Shown here one piece after another: positions 9,501 to 17,183 of a stretch of DNA of 64,000 nucleotides (positions within the stretch are counted from its first letter, which is position 1; each line of letters starts with the position of its first letter). This DNA is from an uncultured Clostridia bacterium (GTDB lineage: Bacteria; Bacillota; Clostridia; Oscillospirales; Acutalibacteraceae), in assembly GCA_927362715.1 (NCBI GenBank), contig CAKMIX010000006.1, forward strand, positions 1 through 64,000, given 5' to 3'. Position numbers and translations under genes: made by a program. The notes below the pieces were generated by a model. The model had not been told where the DNA came from and made no database searches. It worked only from the letters and a program-made list of their open reading frames with translations.

Positions 9501-9558
9501 GACGCTTCCTGTTGCGGAAAATATTCTGGTCTTTGCCGCAACGGCGATCGTGGAATAA
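6541..9558 (+). CDS. Alpha-mannosidase, GH38 family
   Basis: A 1005-residue cytoplasmic retaining alpha-mannosidase. Zinc and catalytic motifs of GH38 are present in order: AHLDTVWNWD (His16, Asp18), YLPDCFGFG (Asp129, predicted nucleophile) and HQFHDDLPGT (His344, Asp345). The rest follows the long beta-sandwich layout of the family. No signal peptide is seen, so substrate must be imported, probably by the symporter in the same operon. It would remove alpha-linked mannose from N-glycan, mannan or GPI-type oligosaccharides. The ATG at 6541 lacks a clear ribosome-binding site; an 11-codon leader frame ends 3 nt upstream. It closes the operon and is followed by a strong terminator at 9573. Confidence 0.92.
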   Translation: MKQNKKPTIYTVATAHLDTVWNWDFETTVRKYIPATLQENFRLFEKYPDYVFSFEGSRRYELMEEYYPEDFEKLRRYIADNRWFVAGSAYENGDVNVPSPEALFRNILYGNHYFLEKFGKTSMDIYLPDCFGFGYALPSIIKHAGLLGFTTQKLTWSSAYGIPFDLGLWQGVDGSRVYASLDAQEYSASLNEVRKHKNAPNKLEKNMREYDLPMTYLLHGVGDRGGAPKEKSVKTVVAEKQKNAQETVQVELTSTDGVFRIMEDELSAQDKKKLPVWNNELVSTDHGVGGYTSRALGKRLNKQNEQLADAAERFSAAAAWLGAADYPQNVLDTAWKRVIAHQFHDDLPGTSLARVYRRSWNDYTLSLNQFAGVYESAVKSLARQMQIPFKRGITVAVANPTGFARKGAVAYRVSLPTGTAYVHVKTAAGKAVPSQLNADGTVVFTASVPANGIAVYCITPANKPYAADTGLCVTERTLENRKYKVTLDDNGDIVSVLDKALQKELLKAPVCMALHKYNGSKPWPAWELDYKEVMAPPVDFARAPQFTITEDGSARVSIVTRRTAGKSVFFQRISLGEQDETLRVDNEIFWNSRRTLLKTPFTLTVENEQASYDLGLGFIRRGTNTPKLYEVPAQNWADISGKDYGVSILSDCKYGWDHPTADTLRLTGLHTPRFGFLPDSHQDQLDLGRNRYAFGIFSHESDNLAATQAAGMEFCQPLRAFTVRADHDGILPAEYAFAEVTNTAVLLRAIKKAQDSEQLVVRVNEGTGTKQSDVHLRIGSGIRKAWLCNAQEQPLKALRVQKGELVFDIEPFAPMTFLIELKPFGKTADVAQQIPVRLPYNLSATSPNSNRKDGALGGYSIPEELFPRKINCKGINFTLSDSAPNALRCCGQTLLLPEGTKAVALVLTSTQEDRPITFPNGVRVEVPDCLEALGAGDLYEGKTKHTGYRKLCTLAHEFTHMHKDGADEIAKQAYLFFEKIPVKENRLTLPVAENILVFAATAIVE

Positions 9559-9572
9559 CTGTAAAACATATA

Positions 9573-9607
9573 AAACAGCGGAGGAACTTTCGGTTCCTCC
9601 GCTGTTT
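9573..9607. terminator. Bidirectional terminator between mannosidase and transketolase
   Basis: A perfect 15-bp stem (AAACAGCGGAGGAAC, 9573-9587; complement 9593-9607) with a 5-nt loop. A-rich sequence on one side and T-rich on the other lets it end both the plus-strand mannosidase operon and the minus-strand transketolase operon, which converge here. Confidence 0.92.
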
Positions 9608-9626
9608 GTTTAAGCCGTAAAGATTG

Positions 9627-10574
9627 TTATCCCTTTAAGGCAACAGCTTGTTTTGCCTTTTCGGCAATATGGGCGGCGTCCAGTCCGTAGATGTGCAACA
9701 GCTCCACGGCGGGGCCGGATTTGCCGAACACATCCTCTACGCCGACACGCAGCACCGGAACGGGGACGGTTTCACAGATCACTTCGGTGACCGCGCCGCC
9801 GAGCCCGCCGAGAACGCTGTGTTCCTCCGCCGTGACCAGAGCGCCGGTCTTTTTCGCGGAATCGATCAGAATATCGCGGTCGATGGGCTTGATGGTCGCC
9901 ATATTGACGACGCGCGCTGAGATGCCCTCGCCTTTTAAGGCTTCCGCCGCCATGAGCGCCTCGTTGACCATAAGGCCCGTAGCGACAATCGTAACATCCG
10001 ACCCTTCTGTAAGCACCGCGCCTTTGCCGATCTCGAATTCATAATTCTCATCAAACACGCGCGGCACGGCAAGCCTGCCGAAGCGCATATACACGGGACC
10101 TTCGTGCGCCGCCGCCGCGAAAACGCAGGCGCGCGCTTCGACATCATCTGCGGGATTGAGCACAACCATACCGGGTATGGAACGCATCAAGGCAATATCC
10201 TCACAGCACTGGTGGCTCGCGCCGTCCTCGCCGACGGAAATGCCCGCGTGCGTTGCGCCGATCTTGACGTTCAAGTGCGTGTATCCGATGGAATTGCGCA
10301 CCTGCTCAAACGCTCTGCCCGCCGCGAACATGGCAAACGAGCTTGCAAACACGATGTGCCCCGTAGCGGCAAGTCCCGCCGCAACGCCCATCAGGTTGCT
10401 TTCGGCAATGCCGACGTCGATAAAGCGCTCGGGAAACGCTTTCTTAAACATGCCCGTCTTGGTCGCCGCTGCAAGGTCGGCGTCGAGCACCAGGACCTTA
10501 TCATTTTGCTCGCCCAGCTCCACAAGCGCCTTGCCGTAGGCTTCTCTTGTTGCACATTTGATCGCTTCTGCCAT
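9627..10574 (-). CDS. Transketolase, C-terminal subunit
   Basis: A 315-residue polypeptide equal to the pyrimidine-binding and C-terminal domains of transketolase. It contains the conserved VLDADLAAATKTG and RFIDVGIAESNLMGVAAGLA (Glu for thiamine activation), an ISVGEDGASHQ segment and a C-terminal transketolase domain ending in SGPAVELLHIYGL. With the N-terminal subunit encoded just upstream it forms the split two-chain transketolase common in Clostridia and archaea, transferring two-carbon units in the non-oxidative pentose phosphate pathway. ATG 10574 is preferred over GTG 10580 because GGAGG lies 7 nt upstream. It overlaps the upstream stop region and is the last gene before the terminator. 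Confidence 0.92.
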   Translation of the reverse strand: MAEAIKCATREAYGKALVELGEQNDKVLVLDADLAAATKTGMFKKAFPERFIDVGIAESNLMGVAAGLAATGHIVFASSFAMFAAGRAFEQVRNSIGYTHLNVKIGATHAGISVGEDGASHQCCEDIALMRSIPGMVVLNPADDVEARACVFAAAAHEGPVYMRFGRLAVPRVFDENYEFEIGKGAVLTEGSDVTIVATGLMVNEALMAAEALKGEGISARVVNMATIKPIDRDILIDSAKKTGALVTAEEHSVLGGLGGAVTEVICETVPVPVLRVGVEDVFGKSGPAVELLHIYGLDAAHIAEKAKQAVALKG

Positions 10575-10576
10575 AA

Positions 10577-11419
10577 TCACGCCTCCAATTCCGCCAAAGC
10601 GGCGTTCAGTTGGGCCATTGCCTGTTCATACTGCTCGGTATTCGGTGCGCTGCCGTGCCAGCCGACAGCATTTTCCATGAACGAAACGCCCTTGCCCTTG
10701 ACCGTTTTCATCACGATAGCGGTCGGCTTATCTTTGCACGCATCGGCAGCGGCAAATGCGCTTTCCAGCGCGTCGAAATCATGCCCGTCGATCTCGACCG
10801 TGTTCCAATTAAATGCACGGAATTTTTCAGCGATCGGGTACGGGGCATTGACCTCGTCCATCGTCCCGTCGATCTGTAAATTGTTGTTGTCGATGATCGC
10901 GGTGAGGTTGGAGAGCCCGTGGTTGCCGGCGAACATCGCCGCCTCCCAGACCTGCCCCTCCTGCAATTCGCCGTCGCCGAGGATCGCATACACATGGTAG
11001 TCCGCTTTGTCGAGCTTCGCGCCGAGCGCCATGCCCACTGCGGCGGAAATGCCCTGCCCCAAGGAGCCGGTGCTCATATCCACGCCGGGGACCTTGTCCA
11101 TATTCGGGTGGCCCTGCAGGTAGCTGTCGGACTTGCGCAGCGTTTTGAGATCCTCCACCGGGAAGAAGCCTTTGAGCGCAAGTGCGGCGTACAAAGCGGG
11201 GGCTGCATGCCCTTTGGATAGCACAAGGCGGTCACGGTCGGGCTTTTTCGGATCCTTCGGCTCCACATGCATGCGGACATTATACAGGTAGCTGAGCACA
11301 TCGCAAATGGAAAGCGAACCGCCCGGGTGCCCTGCCTTCGCGTGATACACGCCGTCGAGCACACCCATGCGCGCCTTGGTCGCAAAAATCTGCAGTGCTT
11401 GTTTCGTGGCCTGCTCCAT
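10577..11419 (-). CDS. Transketolase, N-terminal thiamine-diphosphate-binding subunit
   Basis: A 280-residue chain equal to the N-terminal third of transketolase. It holds GHPGGSLSICDVLSYLY, DRLVLSKGHAAPALYAAL, the MSTGSLGQGISAAVGMA turn and the thiamine-diphosphate motif GDGELQEGQVWEA...NNNLQIDG (the GDG...NN type). It needs the C-terminal chain encoded immediately downstream for activity. The gene lies 2 nt after the HAD phosphatase gene. The pair supplies pentose/hexose interconversion in an organism with no visible oxidative branch in this window. Confidence 0.93.
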   Translation of the reverse strand: MEQATKQALQIFATKARMGVLDGVYHAKAGHPGGSLSICDVLSYLYNVRMHVEPKDPKKPDRDRLVLSKGHAAPALYAALALKGFFPVEDLKTLRKSDSYLQGHPNMDKVPGVDMSTGSLGQGISAAVGMALGAKLDKADYHVYAILGDGELQEGQVWEAAMFAGNHGLSNLTAIIDNNNLQIDGTMDEVNAPYPIAEKFRAFNWNTVEIDGHDFDALESAFAAADACKDKPTAIVMKTVKGKGVSFMENAVGWHGSAPNTEQYEQAMAQLNAALAELEA

Positions 11420-11421
11420 GG

Positions 11422-12270
11422 TTAGTCCTCCTTATATTCGTACATGATATATTCCAGCAGATCCGCCACAGCGCCACGGTTGCAGTGGCACGCGTGGAAC
11501 TTGGCGATCTCGTGCATTTTACGCGGCGCCTGCGCGCACACAGCGGGCAGACCCACGGTTTGCAGCATCTCATAATCGTTGAAGTAATCGCCGATGGCGG
11601 CGGTGTGGCTGCGGTCGATACCGTACATTTCCGCAATGTCCATGACCCCAACGCCCTTATGGATGCCTTTTTCAAGCATCTCAAACGAAGAGATGGACGA
11701 GGACATGAAATTCACATTGGGGTCTTTGATGGAAAGCAGATACTGTTTGACCGCAGAAACAAGCGGCGGCATTCCCAAAAAAATGACCTTGCCCCAGTTT
11801 TCCGGCGGTACTTCGTCAATGCGCTTGAACTTGCGGTGCGGCAGATTGTCCGCGCGCAGCATGATGTTTGCAAAAATGTGCGCATTGATAGTATATGCAC
11901 TGTCGTTCGTTAAAATCTCGACTTCCACCGCAGGAAATTTTTTTGTCACCGCCCGCACGAGCTCATAACCTGCGGGATTGATGGGGTGAAAGCGCAGCAT
12001 TTTTTCGTGCTCGTAGTCATAAATGCCCGCGCCGTTGAGCAATACGGCAGGGGTCGAGGTGATCGGAAGGCTTTGGAACGGCTTACGCATGGAGCTGATA
12101 TTCCTGCCCGAAGCAAGGGTAAAATGCCCTTTTTTCTCAAGCACGAATTCACAGATGCGTTCGTAATTGCGCTTCGGCAATCTGCGCAGTTTATTGTTCA
12201 GCGTACCGTCTATGTCCGAAGCGACCAGCCAGTCGGAAAAGTCGGTTTTTCCCCTTGTTTCAACCTTCAC
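11422..12270 (-). CDS. HAD-superfamily Cof-type phosphatase
   Basis: A 282-residue HAD phosphatase of the type IIB (Cof) group. Motif I is VASDIDGTLNN (nucleophile Asp and acid Asp), motif II is the Ser in TLASGRN, and motif IV is IGDYFNDYEMLQ with a preceding GVGVMDIAEMYG. The cap domain lies between residues of about 85 and 190. Cof phosphatases dephosphorylate sugar phosphates or cofactors such as flavin or pyridoxal phosphate; specificity cannot be read. The start overlaps the rluD stop by 11 bp and the stop lies 2 nt before the transketolase start. Confidence 0.88.
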   Translation of the reverse strand: MKVETRGKTDFSDWLVASDIDGTLNNKLRRLPKRNYERICEFVLEKKGHFTLASGRNISSMRKPFQSLPITSTPAVLLNGAGIYDYEHEKMLRFHPINPAGYELVRAVTKKFPAVEVEILTNDSAYTINAHIFANIMLRADNLPHRKFKRIDEVPPENWGKVIFLGMPPLVSAVKQYLLSIKDPNVNFMSSSISSFEMLEKGIHKGVGVMDIAEMYGIDRSHTAAIGDYFNDYEMLQTVGLPAVCAQAPRKMHEIAKFHACHCNRGAVADLLEYIMYEYKED

Positions 12271-13183
12271 ACGTCAAACTCCTTTGAAATTTGGTAAAAT
12301 AGGCGGGCAGCTCGCTGTCAAACGCGACAAACGCCCCCGTTCGCGGGTGTGTAAAGCCCAGCTGCTTTGCGTGCAGGCACTGCCCGCAGAGCGCCTTTTC
12401 TGCCGGTTTTGGATGCCCATACACCGCGTCGCCCGCCAGCGGATGGCCGAGATACGCCATATGCACACGGATCTGGTGCGTCCTGCCCGTTTCGAGCCGG
12501 CAGCGGATGTATGCGTACCCGACGTATTTTTCCAAGGTCTCGTAATGCGTTACCGCAGGCTTTGCGTTTTTATCGGTGACCGCCATTTTTTTGCGGTCCT
12601 TCGGGCTCCTGCCGATGGGCGCGTTGACCGTGCCGCTGTCTTCCCGCAAATGCCCCGTTACGACGGCGCGGTATTCGCGTAAAAATGTATGCGCGGCGAT
12701 CTGCTCGGCAAGCGCGCGGTGGGCAAAATCATTTTTGGCTGCAACCAAAAGCCCGCTTGTATCCTTATCGATGCGGTGGACGATCCCGGGGCGCAGCACA
12801 CCGTTGATGCCGGAAAGCGAATCCCCGCAGTGCCATAAAAGCGCATTGACCAAGGTGCCGTCGGGATTGCCCGGCGCGGGATGCACGACCATCCCCTTTG
12901 GCTTATTGACGACAAGCAAATCGTCATCCTCATACACGACGTCAAGCGGGATGTCCTGTGCCTCTACGCAAAGCGGCTTGGCCTCCGGCAGCTCGAACAC
13001 CAATCGGTCACCTGCGTGCAGGCGGTAATTTTTAGAAGCCGCCCGGTCATTGATGCGTGCCGCGCCCTCTGCAAGCGCCTTTTGCAGCGAGGAGCGCGAA
13101 AGCTCCGGCAGCAATCGAGAGAGGAATACGTCCAGCCTCTCCCCCGCCGACGCGGCATCCACGACGCACTCAAGCGGGTTCAT
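12260..13183 (-). CDS. rluD: 23S rRNA pseudouridine synthase, RluD family
   Basis: A 307-residue RluA/RluD-type enzyme that isomerises uridines in large-subunit rRNA. An S4-like RNA-binding domain occupies about residues 1-80 (AGERLDVFLSRLLPELSRSSLQ...), followed by the catalytic domain with the HRIDKDTSGLLV motif containing the catalytic Asp and the late RTHQIRVHMAYLGHPLAGDAVYG. ATG 13183 is used because AGGAGAAG lies 5 nt upstream; a longer frame reaches 13222 inside lspA. The lspA-rluD pairing is widely conserved in Firmicutes (ylyB in Bacillus). Confidence 0.92.
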   Translation of the reverse strand: MNPLECVVDAASAGERLDVFLSRLLPELSRSSLQKALAEGAARINDRAASKNYRLHAGDRLVFELPEAKPLCVEAQDIPLDVVYEDDDLLVVNKPKGMVVHPAPGNPDGTLVNALLWHCGDSLSGINGVLRPGIVHRIDKDTSGLLVAAKNDFAHRALAEQIAAHTFLREYRAVVTGHLREDSGTVNAPIGRSPKDRKKMAVTDKNAKPAVTHYETLEKYVGYAYIRCRLETGRTHQIRVHMAYLGHPLAGDAVYGHPKPAEKALCGQCLHAKQLGFTHPRTGAFVAFDSELPAYFTKFQRSLTCEG

Positions 13184-13664
13184 TTTGCTTCTCCTGCGCC
13201 GCTTCGCGGCGTTCGCGCACAAGGTCTAAAATCAAATATAAAATCAGAAGCCCTGCGCCGACGCACACGAGCATATCGGCGAAGTTAAACACGGCGAAAT
13301 CCACAAACAGCGGTTCGATATAATCCACCACAAAGCCGCGCGCCACACGGTCGATGAGGTTCCCGGCGCCGCCCGCCAAAATCAACACAGCAGCCGCGCG
13401 CGCAAGATTGTCGCGCAGCCGCCCTGAAAGCAGAAGCGCAAGCCCCACAACTACGACGATCGCCGTAAACACGGATAAAAGCGTGGTATGCTCGCTAAAC
13501 ATGCCAAAGGCGGCTCCCGTGTTTTCGACGTAAGAAAGCTGCAATACACCGTCGAGCACAGGAAAGCTGCCTATGGGTTGTAGATATTCGATTGCAAGAA
13601 ATTTCAAGCCCTGATCGACCGCGATCAGCGCCGCGATTATCAGAACGGCAATCCAACGAAACAT
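13170..13664 (-). CDS. lspA: Lipoprotein signal peptidase (signal peptidase II)
   Basis: A 164-residue integral membrane aspartic protease with four hydrophobic segments. The two catalytic aspartates appear in GGAGNLIDRV and VFNFADM, and the YVENTGAAFGMF motif precedes them. It removes signal peptides from lipid-modified prolipoproteins, for example the lipoprotein encoded at 54933. ATG 13664 follows GAGGTGG by 7 nt, better than the upstream ATG at 13691. Its end overlaps the rluD start by 14 bp. Confidence 0.95.
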   Translation of the reverse strand: MFRWIAVLIIAALIAVDQGLKFLAIEYLQPIGSFPVLDGVLQLSYVENTGAAFGMFSEHTTLLSVFTAIVVVVGLALLLSGRLRDNLARAAAVLILAGGAGNLIDRVARGFVVDYIEPLFVDFAVFNFADMLVCVGAGLLILYLILDLVRERREAAQEKQNEPA

Positions 13665-13703
13665 CCGTTCCACCTCAAACAGGGGGCGCAAAGCCCCCTG
13701 CCG

Positions 13704-14675
13704 TTATTTTTTCTTGAAGAAGCTCTTGAAGGAGACAGCGGAATCATCATCCTTGTCGTCCGCCTCTGCCTCGTCCGCAGATTCTTCGATCGTTGCGTAT
13801 GTATGCCCTGCGGACTCGGTGTCCTCTTCCTCATCTGCAAACGCAGAGAAATCCAGCGTAAAGCCGTCGTCTGCGTCCGCAGCGTCTTCGGATTCGGCGG
13901 GGACAGCTGCTTCCGCAGTTTCCTCCTGCGGCTCTTCTTCATCCGCGTCACCGGAGGAAATATCCTCAAAGGATTCTTGCACATTCTCGGGTTCGTCCGC
14001 CGCTTCGGGCACGGCAGATGCTTCCGCCGTGTTCTCCGCTTCGGCAGCCGCCGGTTCGGACGCTGGTTCCGCTTCCGCAGTCTCGGGCTGCGGCGCCGGC
14101 TTTTCCTCTGCCGGCATTTCCTGCTCGACATATTCGGGGATCGAATTAATCAGATTCAAATGCTCTTTGTAAAGCGAAAGCAGGTTCGCGCGGAATTCGC
14201 CGGCCTTCTTTTGCAGCATTTCAAATTCCAGACTTTCCTTCATCACCTTGCGGTTGACTGCGCCCAAAATTTCGTCCGCGTCCTTTTTGCTTTGCAGCAC
14301 GACCGCGTCCGCTTCCGCTTTTGCATTCGCAACGATCTCATGCGCCTGCGCTTCTGCTTCGGCGCGCTTCTGGTCGGCATCCTTCTGCGCCTGCTCAAAC
14401 GTGCCTGCAACGCTTTCCTTTGCGTCACGGACGATCTTGTCCGCAAGCGTCTGCGCGGAGATGAGCGCCTTTCTGAGGCTGTCCTCTTCCTCCTTATACT
14501 GCTCGACCTTATTGGCAAGCAGGCTGATCTTTTTGATCAGCTCGCCGTTTTCCTTGAACATCTGTTCATAGGAGGACGTGACCTCGGCAAAAAAGCTGTC
14601 CACATCGTCGGCGCGGTAAGCCCCGCGCCCCGTTGCCTGGAAGGACTTCGCCTTCAGAGTTTCCGGAGTAAGCAT
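13704..14675 (-). CDS. divIVA: DivIVA-domain protein with long acidic tail
   Basis: A 323-residue cell-division/polarity protein. The N-terminal lipid-binding DivIVA domain starts MLTPETLKAKSFQ and contains GRGAYRADDVDSFFAEV; a coiled coil of Lys/Glu/Ala/Gln-rich heptads spans roughly residues 25-170. Residues from about 195 to 310 form a very acidic, Ala/Glu/Pro-rich stretch, and the tail ends in SFKSFFKKK. DivIVA proteins are usually 150-230 residues, so the tail is an expansion. ATG 14675 is chosen over 14693 because GGTGG lies upstream at fair spacing and the family starts at this methionine. It lies between sepF and lspA, the normal Firmicutes division cluster. Confidence 0.9.
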   Translation of the reverse strand: MLTPETLKAKSFQATGRGAYRADDVDSFFAEVTSSYEQMFKENGELIKKISLLANKVEQYKEEEDSLRKALISAQTLADKIVRDAKESVAGTFEQAQKDADQKRAEAEAQAHEIVANAKAEADAVVLQSKKDADEILGAVNRKVMKESLEFEMLQKKAGEFRANLLSLYKEHLNLINSIPEYVEQEMPAEEKPAPQPETAEAEPASEPAAAEAENTAEASAVPEAADEPENVQESFEDISSGDADEEEPQEETAEAAVPAESEDAADADDGFTLDFSAFADEEEDTESAGHTYATIEESADEAEADDKDDDSAVSFKSFFKKK

Positions 14676-14706
14676 ACTTCTGATTCCACCCATCACAAAT
14701 TATTGA

Positions 14707-15171
14707 TTAAAAGAATACACCGTTGTTTTCGAGCTCGTCCAAAAGGTCGCCCATAACATCCACATTGTAGGGCGTGATGATGAACGTGCTGTTCGCCACG
14801 CGCTTGAACTGCCCGCCGTTGGCATAGGCAACACCGCTCAAAAAGTCCACGAGCCGCCGCGCGACCTCACGGTTGGCAGATTCCAAATTGAGCACCACCG
14901 TGCGTTTTTCATTGAGATTGTCTGCTACGGCACGCGCTTCCTCGAAGCTTTCGGGCTTGGCAAGCACAACTTGCAGACGCGCCGTGGTGTGGATATTGAC
15001 GACATTGTCCCCGGCATCCCGCTCACGCTCACGCGCGCGGCGCGCGGGACGACGCGGCTCTTCGGGTTCCTCTTCACCCGCATCCGAACGGAAATCATCG
15101 GATTCCAGCTCGTCGTAATACTCGTCCTCCGAAACGTTGACCATGTTTTTGACCTTATCCAAGAAGCTCAT
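14707..15171 (-). CDS. sepF: Cell-division protein SepF
   Basis: A 154-residue FtsZ-binding protein. The first residues MSFLDKVKNMVNV form the amphipathic membrane-binding helix; a variable acidic/Arg-rich linker follows; the C-terminal SepF domain begins near residue 70 with VVNIHTTARLQVVLAKPESFEEA and includes VVLNLESANREVARRLVDFLSGVAYANGG. ATG 15171 follows GGAGGG, whereas the longer frame to 15264 lacks support. It anchors and bundles FtsZ at the septum. Confidence 0.95.
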   Translation of the reverse strand: MSFLDKVKNMVNVSEDEYYDELESDDFRSDAGEEEPEEPRRPARRARERERDAGDNVVNIHTTARLQVVLAKPESFEEARAVADNLNEKRTVVLNLESANREVARRLVDFLSGVAYANGGQFKRVANSTFIITPYNVDVMGDLLDELENNGVFF

Positions 15172-15190
15172 GTTTTTCCCTCCTGTATGA

Positions 15191-15916
15191 TCAGTAAATG
15201 CGCGGACCGAAAATTTTGGAGCCGACGCGAATATGGTTCGAACCCGCGCGAATCGCCTCGGCATAGTCGCCGGACATACCCATGGATAGGATATTCATAG
15301 ATACATTATCTATTTTTTTTGCGCCGATGTCAACATACATATTGTATATATTTTCAAAATATTTACAAAGTTCTGCCGCCCTGTCGCAAATGGGCGGAAT
15401 GGTCATCAGCCCGCAGATGTGCATGCCCTCGATCTCCGCCATTTCCGCGATGCGTTCGGGCGTTTCTTCGGGCATAAAGCCTGTCTTGCTCTCTTCGCGC
15501 CCGATGTTGACCTCTATGAGCACATCGGTCACAAGCCCCTTTTTCACGGACTGCTTGCCGATCTCGCGCGCGACTTTCAGCGAATCGACCGATTCGATCA
15601 TATCCACCTCGCCGACGATCTGCGCGACCTTGTTGGTCTGCAAATGCCCGATCAGGTTCTTGCGCACGCCTTCAAGGTGCAGATTCGGCTTTTTGCGCAG
15701 CAGCTCCTGCACGCGGTTCTCCCCAATGAGGGTAATGCCGCAGTCGATGGCGTGGTTGATGAAACGCTCCTCCACCGTTTTGGTGACCGCCATAAAGTCG
15801 ATGTCCTGCGCTTTTCGGCCCGTGTCTTCGGCAGCGCGGGCGATCTCCTCACGGATGGCCTTCAGGTTATATTCTATGTCCCTAAAGCGCTGTTCATCCC
15901 AGGATTTTTCCGTCAT
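15191..15916 (-). CDS. yggS: Pyridoxal-phosphate homeostasis protein (YggS/PLPBP family)
   Basis: A 241-residue TIM-barrel PLP-binding protein without known catalytic activity. The lysine that carries PLP is in DIDFMAVTKTVEE; other family motifs are GENRVQELLRK, HLEGVRKNLIGHLQTNK, the NIGREESKTGF turn and the phosphate site MSINILSMGMSGDYAEAI-like segment near the C-terminus followed by SNHIRVGSKIFG. It lies upstream of sepF, its usual neighbour in Gram-positives. Its start is inside the end of the HlyD-like gene (23-bp overlap). Confidence 0.94.
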   Translation of the reverse strand: MTEKSWDEQRFRDIEYNLKAIREEIARAAEDTGRKAQDIDFMAVTKTVEERFINHAIDCGITLIGENRVQELLRKKPNLHLEGVRKNLIGHLQTNKVAQIVGEVDMIESVDSLKVAREIGKQSVKKGLVTDVLIEVNIGREESKTGFMPEETPERIAEMAEIEGMHICGLMTIPPICDRAAELCKYFENIYNMYVDIGAKKIDNVSMNILSMGMSGDYAEAIRAGSNHIRVGSKIFGPRIY

Positions 15917-17183
15917 ACAGGTCTGTCCCTTCTATAATGATCTCATCATATAATTCGACATATCCGCTTTGCGGATTGCCGTTATCGTCCGTCGGTGTGA
16001 CGCACACGGAATATTCGCTGTCGGAATAGGCGATCTCCACCTTTTTGAACTCTACAAGATTGCCGCTGACCACGTACACGCCCTGTACGCCGTCCACCTC
16101 GCGGATGGCGCGGTTGTCGACGCGGAATCCCGTGATCTCGTCAAACACAAGCCGCACCTGTTCCTTGCGAAGCGAAGCGTATTGCTGGTTCATCAAATTG
16201 CTTTGCAGCACCAGCACCGTTTGCCCGTCCTCTGCGGGAAGCACCGATACGACCGTCGCACGGACGCTCTCGGCGGAGGTCAAGGGGAATTCGGCGGTCA
16301 GGGTATCGCCCGAAACGACGCTCGCCGCCGTCTGCGTATCCAATACGCAGATCAGATACCAATTAAACGCATCTACGAGCTTGCCCATACAGTTTTGCAG
16401 CTCGCTTTGCGGCGCCGCTTCGGCGGAAAGCACCGCCGCAAGCTCCGGACCCGTCGAAGTCAGCACATCGTCATAGGCGATCACATTTTCATAGCCGTCC
16501 ACGTGGCTGATATAATAGCCGGGATTGTCCGCCGTCACCGTGGTGTAGCCGCCCGACGCGCTTTGCAGTTCAGAAAGCCGCGCGCGCAGCGCAGTGAGCT
16601 TTTCGGTCGGGTCTATGACCGTGCCCGTGGAAAGCTGGCGTGAGGTGATTGCCTCGCATATCGCGTCCTCATAGCTTTCGTATTCATCCATGTTCCCGCT
16701 GCGCATCGCGAGCACATAGCTTTGTGCCGCGCCGTAGATCTGTTCCTCAAGCACATCCACATCCGCCGTACTCGCACCGATCTTATTTTGCAGCGATTCA
16801 AAGTAGGCGATGTCCTCCTCAACCTGCTGCAATTCGGTATAATTGCGCGCAGCTTCTTCGGAACCGAACACCACCGCCACCGCATCGCCGCTTGCCACGC
16901 GGTGCCCGTCCGTCACAAGCGGCACAAGTGTGCCTGCCGCATCGGCACGGATGTAGCTTTCATCGCGTACCACAAAGCCCTCCACCGTCACGGCGTTGTC
17001 TACGGTAGTCTCCAGCGCAATCTCGGTTTCAACGGGTGAATAATTGATGCGGAAGATCTGGTACACACTCACGCCGACCACCAAAACGGCAAGCAGCGCA
17101 TACAAAATATTCATGCTTTTTTTGCGCTTCGGATGCAGCGGCACCACCTTGCCGCCATCCTGTTTTTCTATTCGGTTGGACAT
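15894..17183 (-). CDS. HlyD-like membrane-fusion/adaptor protein
   Basis: A 429-residue protein with a basic cytoplasmic N-terminus (PLHPKRKKS), one membrane helix (about residues 26-45) and a large outside domain. EGFVVRDESYIRADAAGTLVPLVTDGHRVASGDAVAVVFGSEE is a lipoyl/barrel-sandwich hybrid as in HlyD adaptors; a coiled-coil segment and a second beta half follow. HlyD adaptors normally work with an ABC or MFS exporter, yet none is adjacent. Instead the gene sits between miaA and the yggS-sepF-divIVA division cluster and overlaps both neighbours. A role in cell-envelope or division processes is possible; no substrate is evident. Confidence 0.8.
   Translation of the reverse strand: MSNRIEKQDGGKVVPLHPKRKKSMNILYALLAVLVVGVSVYQIFRINYSPVETEIALETTVDNAVTVEGFVVRDESYIRADAAGTLVPLVTDGHRVASGDAVAVVFGSEEAARNYTELQQVEEDIAYFESLQNKIGASTADVDVLEEQIYGAAQSYVLAMRSGNMDEYESYEDAICEAITSRQLSTGTVIDPTEKLTALRARLSELQSASGGYTTVTADNPGYYISHVDGYENVIAYDDVLTSTGPELAAVLSAEAAPQSELQNCMGKLVDAFNWYLICVLDTQTAASVVSGDTLTAEFPLTSAESVRATVVSVLPAEDGQTVLVLQSNLMNQQYASLRKEQVRLVFDEITGFRVDNRAIREVDGVQGVYVVSGNLVEFKKVEIAYSDSEYSVCVTPTDDNGNPQSGYVELYDEIIIEGTDLYDGKILG

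Noticed and set aside
9627-11419. Transketolase as a broken gene (two pieces)
   Set aside because: Split transketolase is the normal form in many Clostridia and archaea; both halves have starts, ribosome sites and complete domains.
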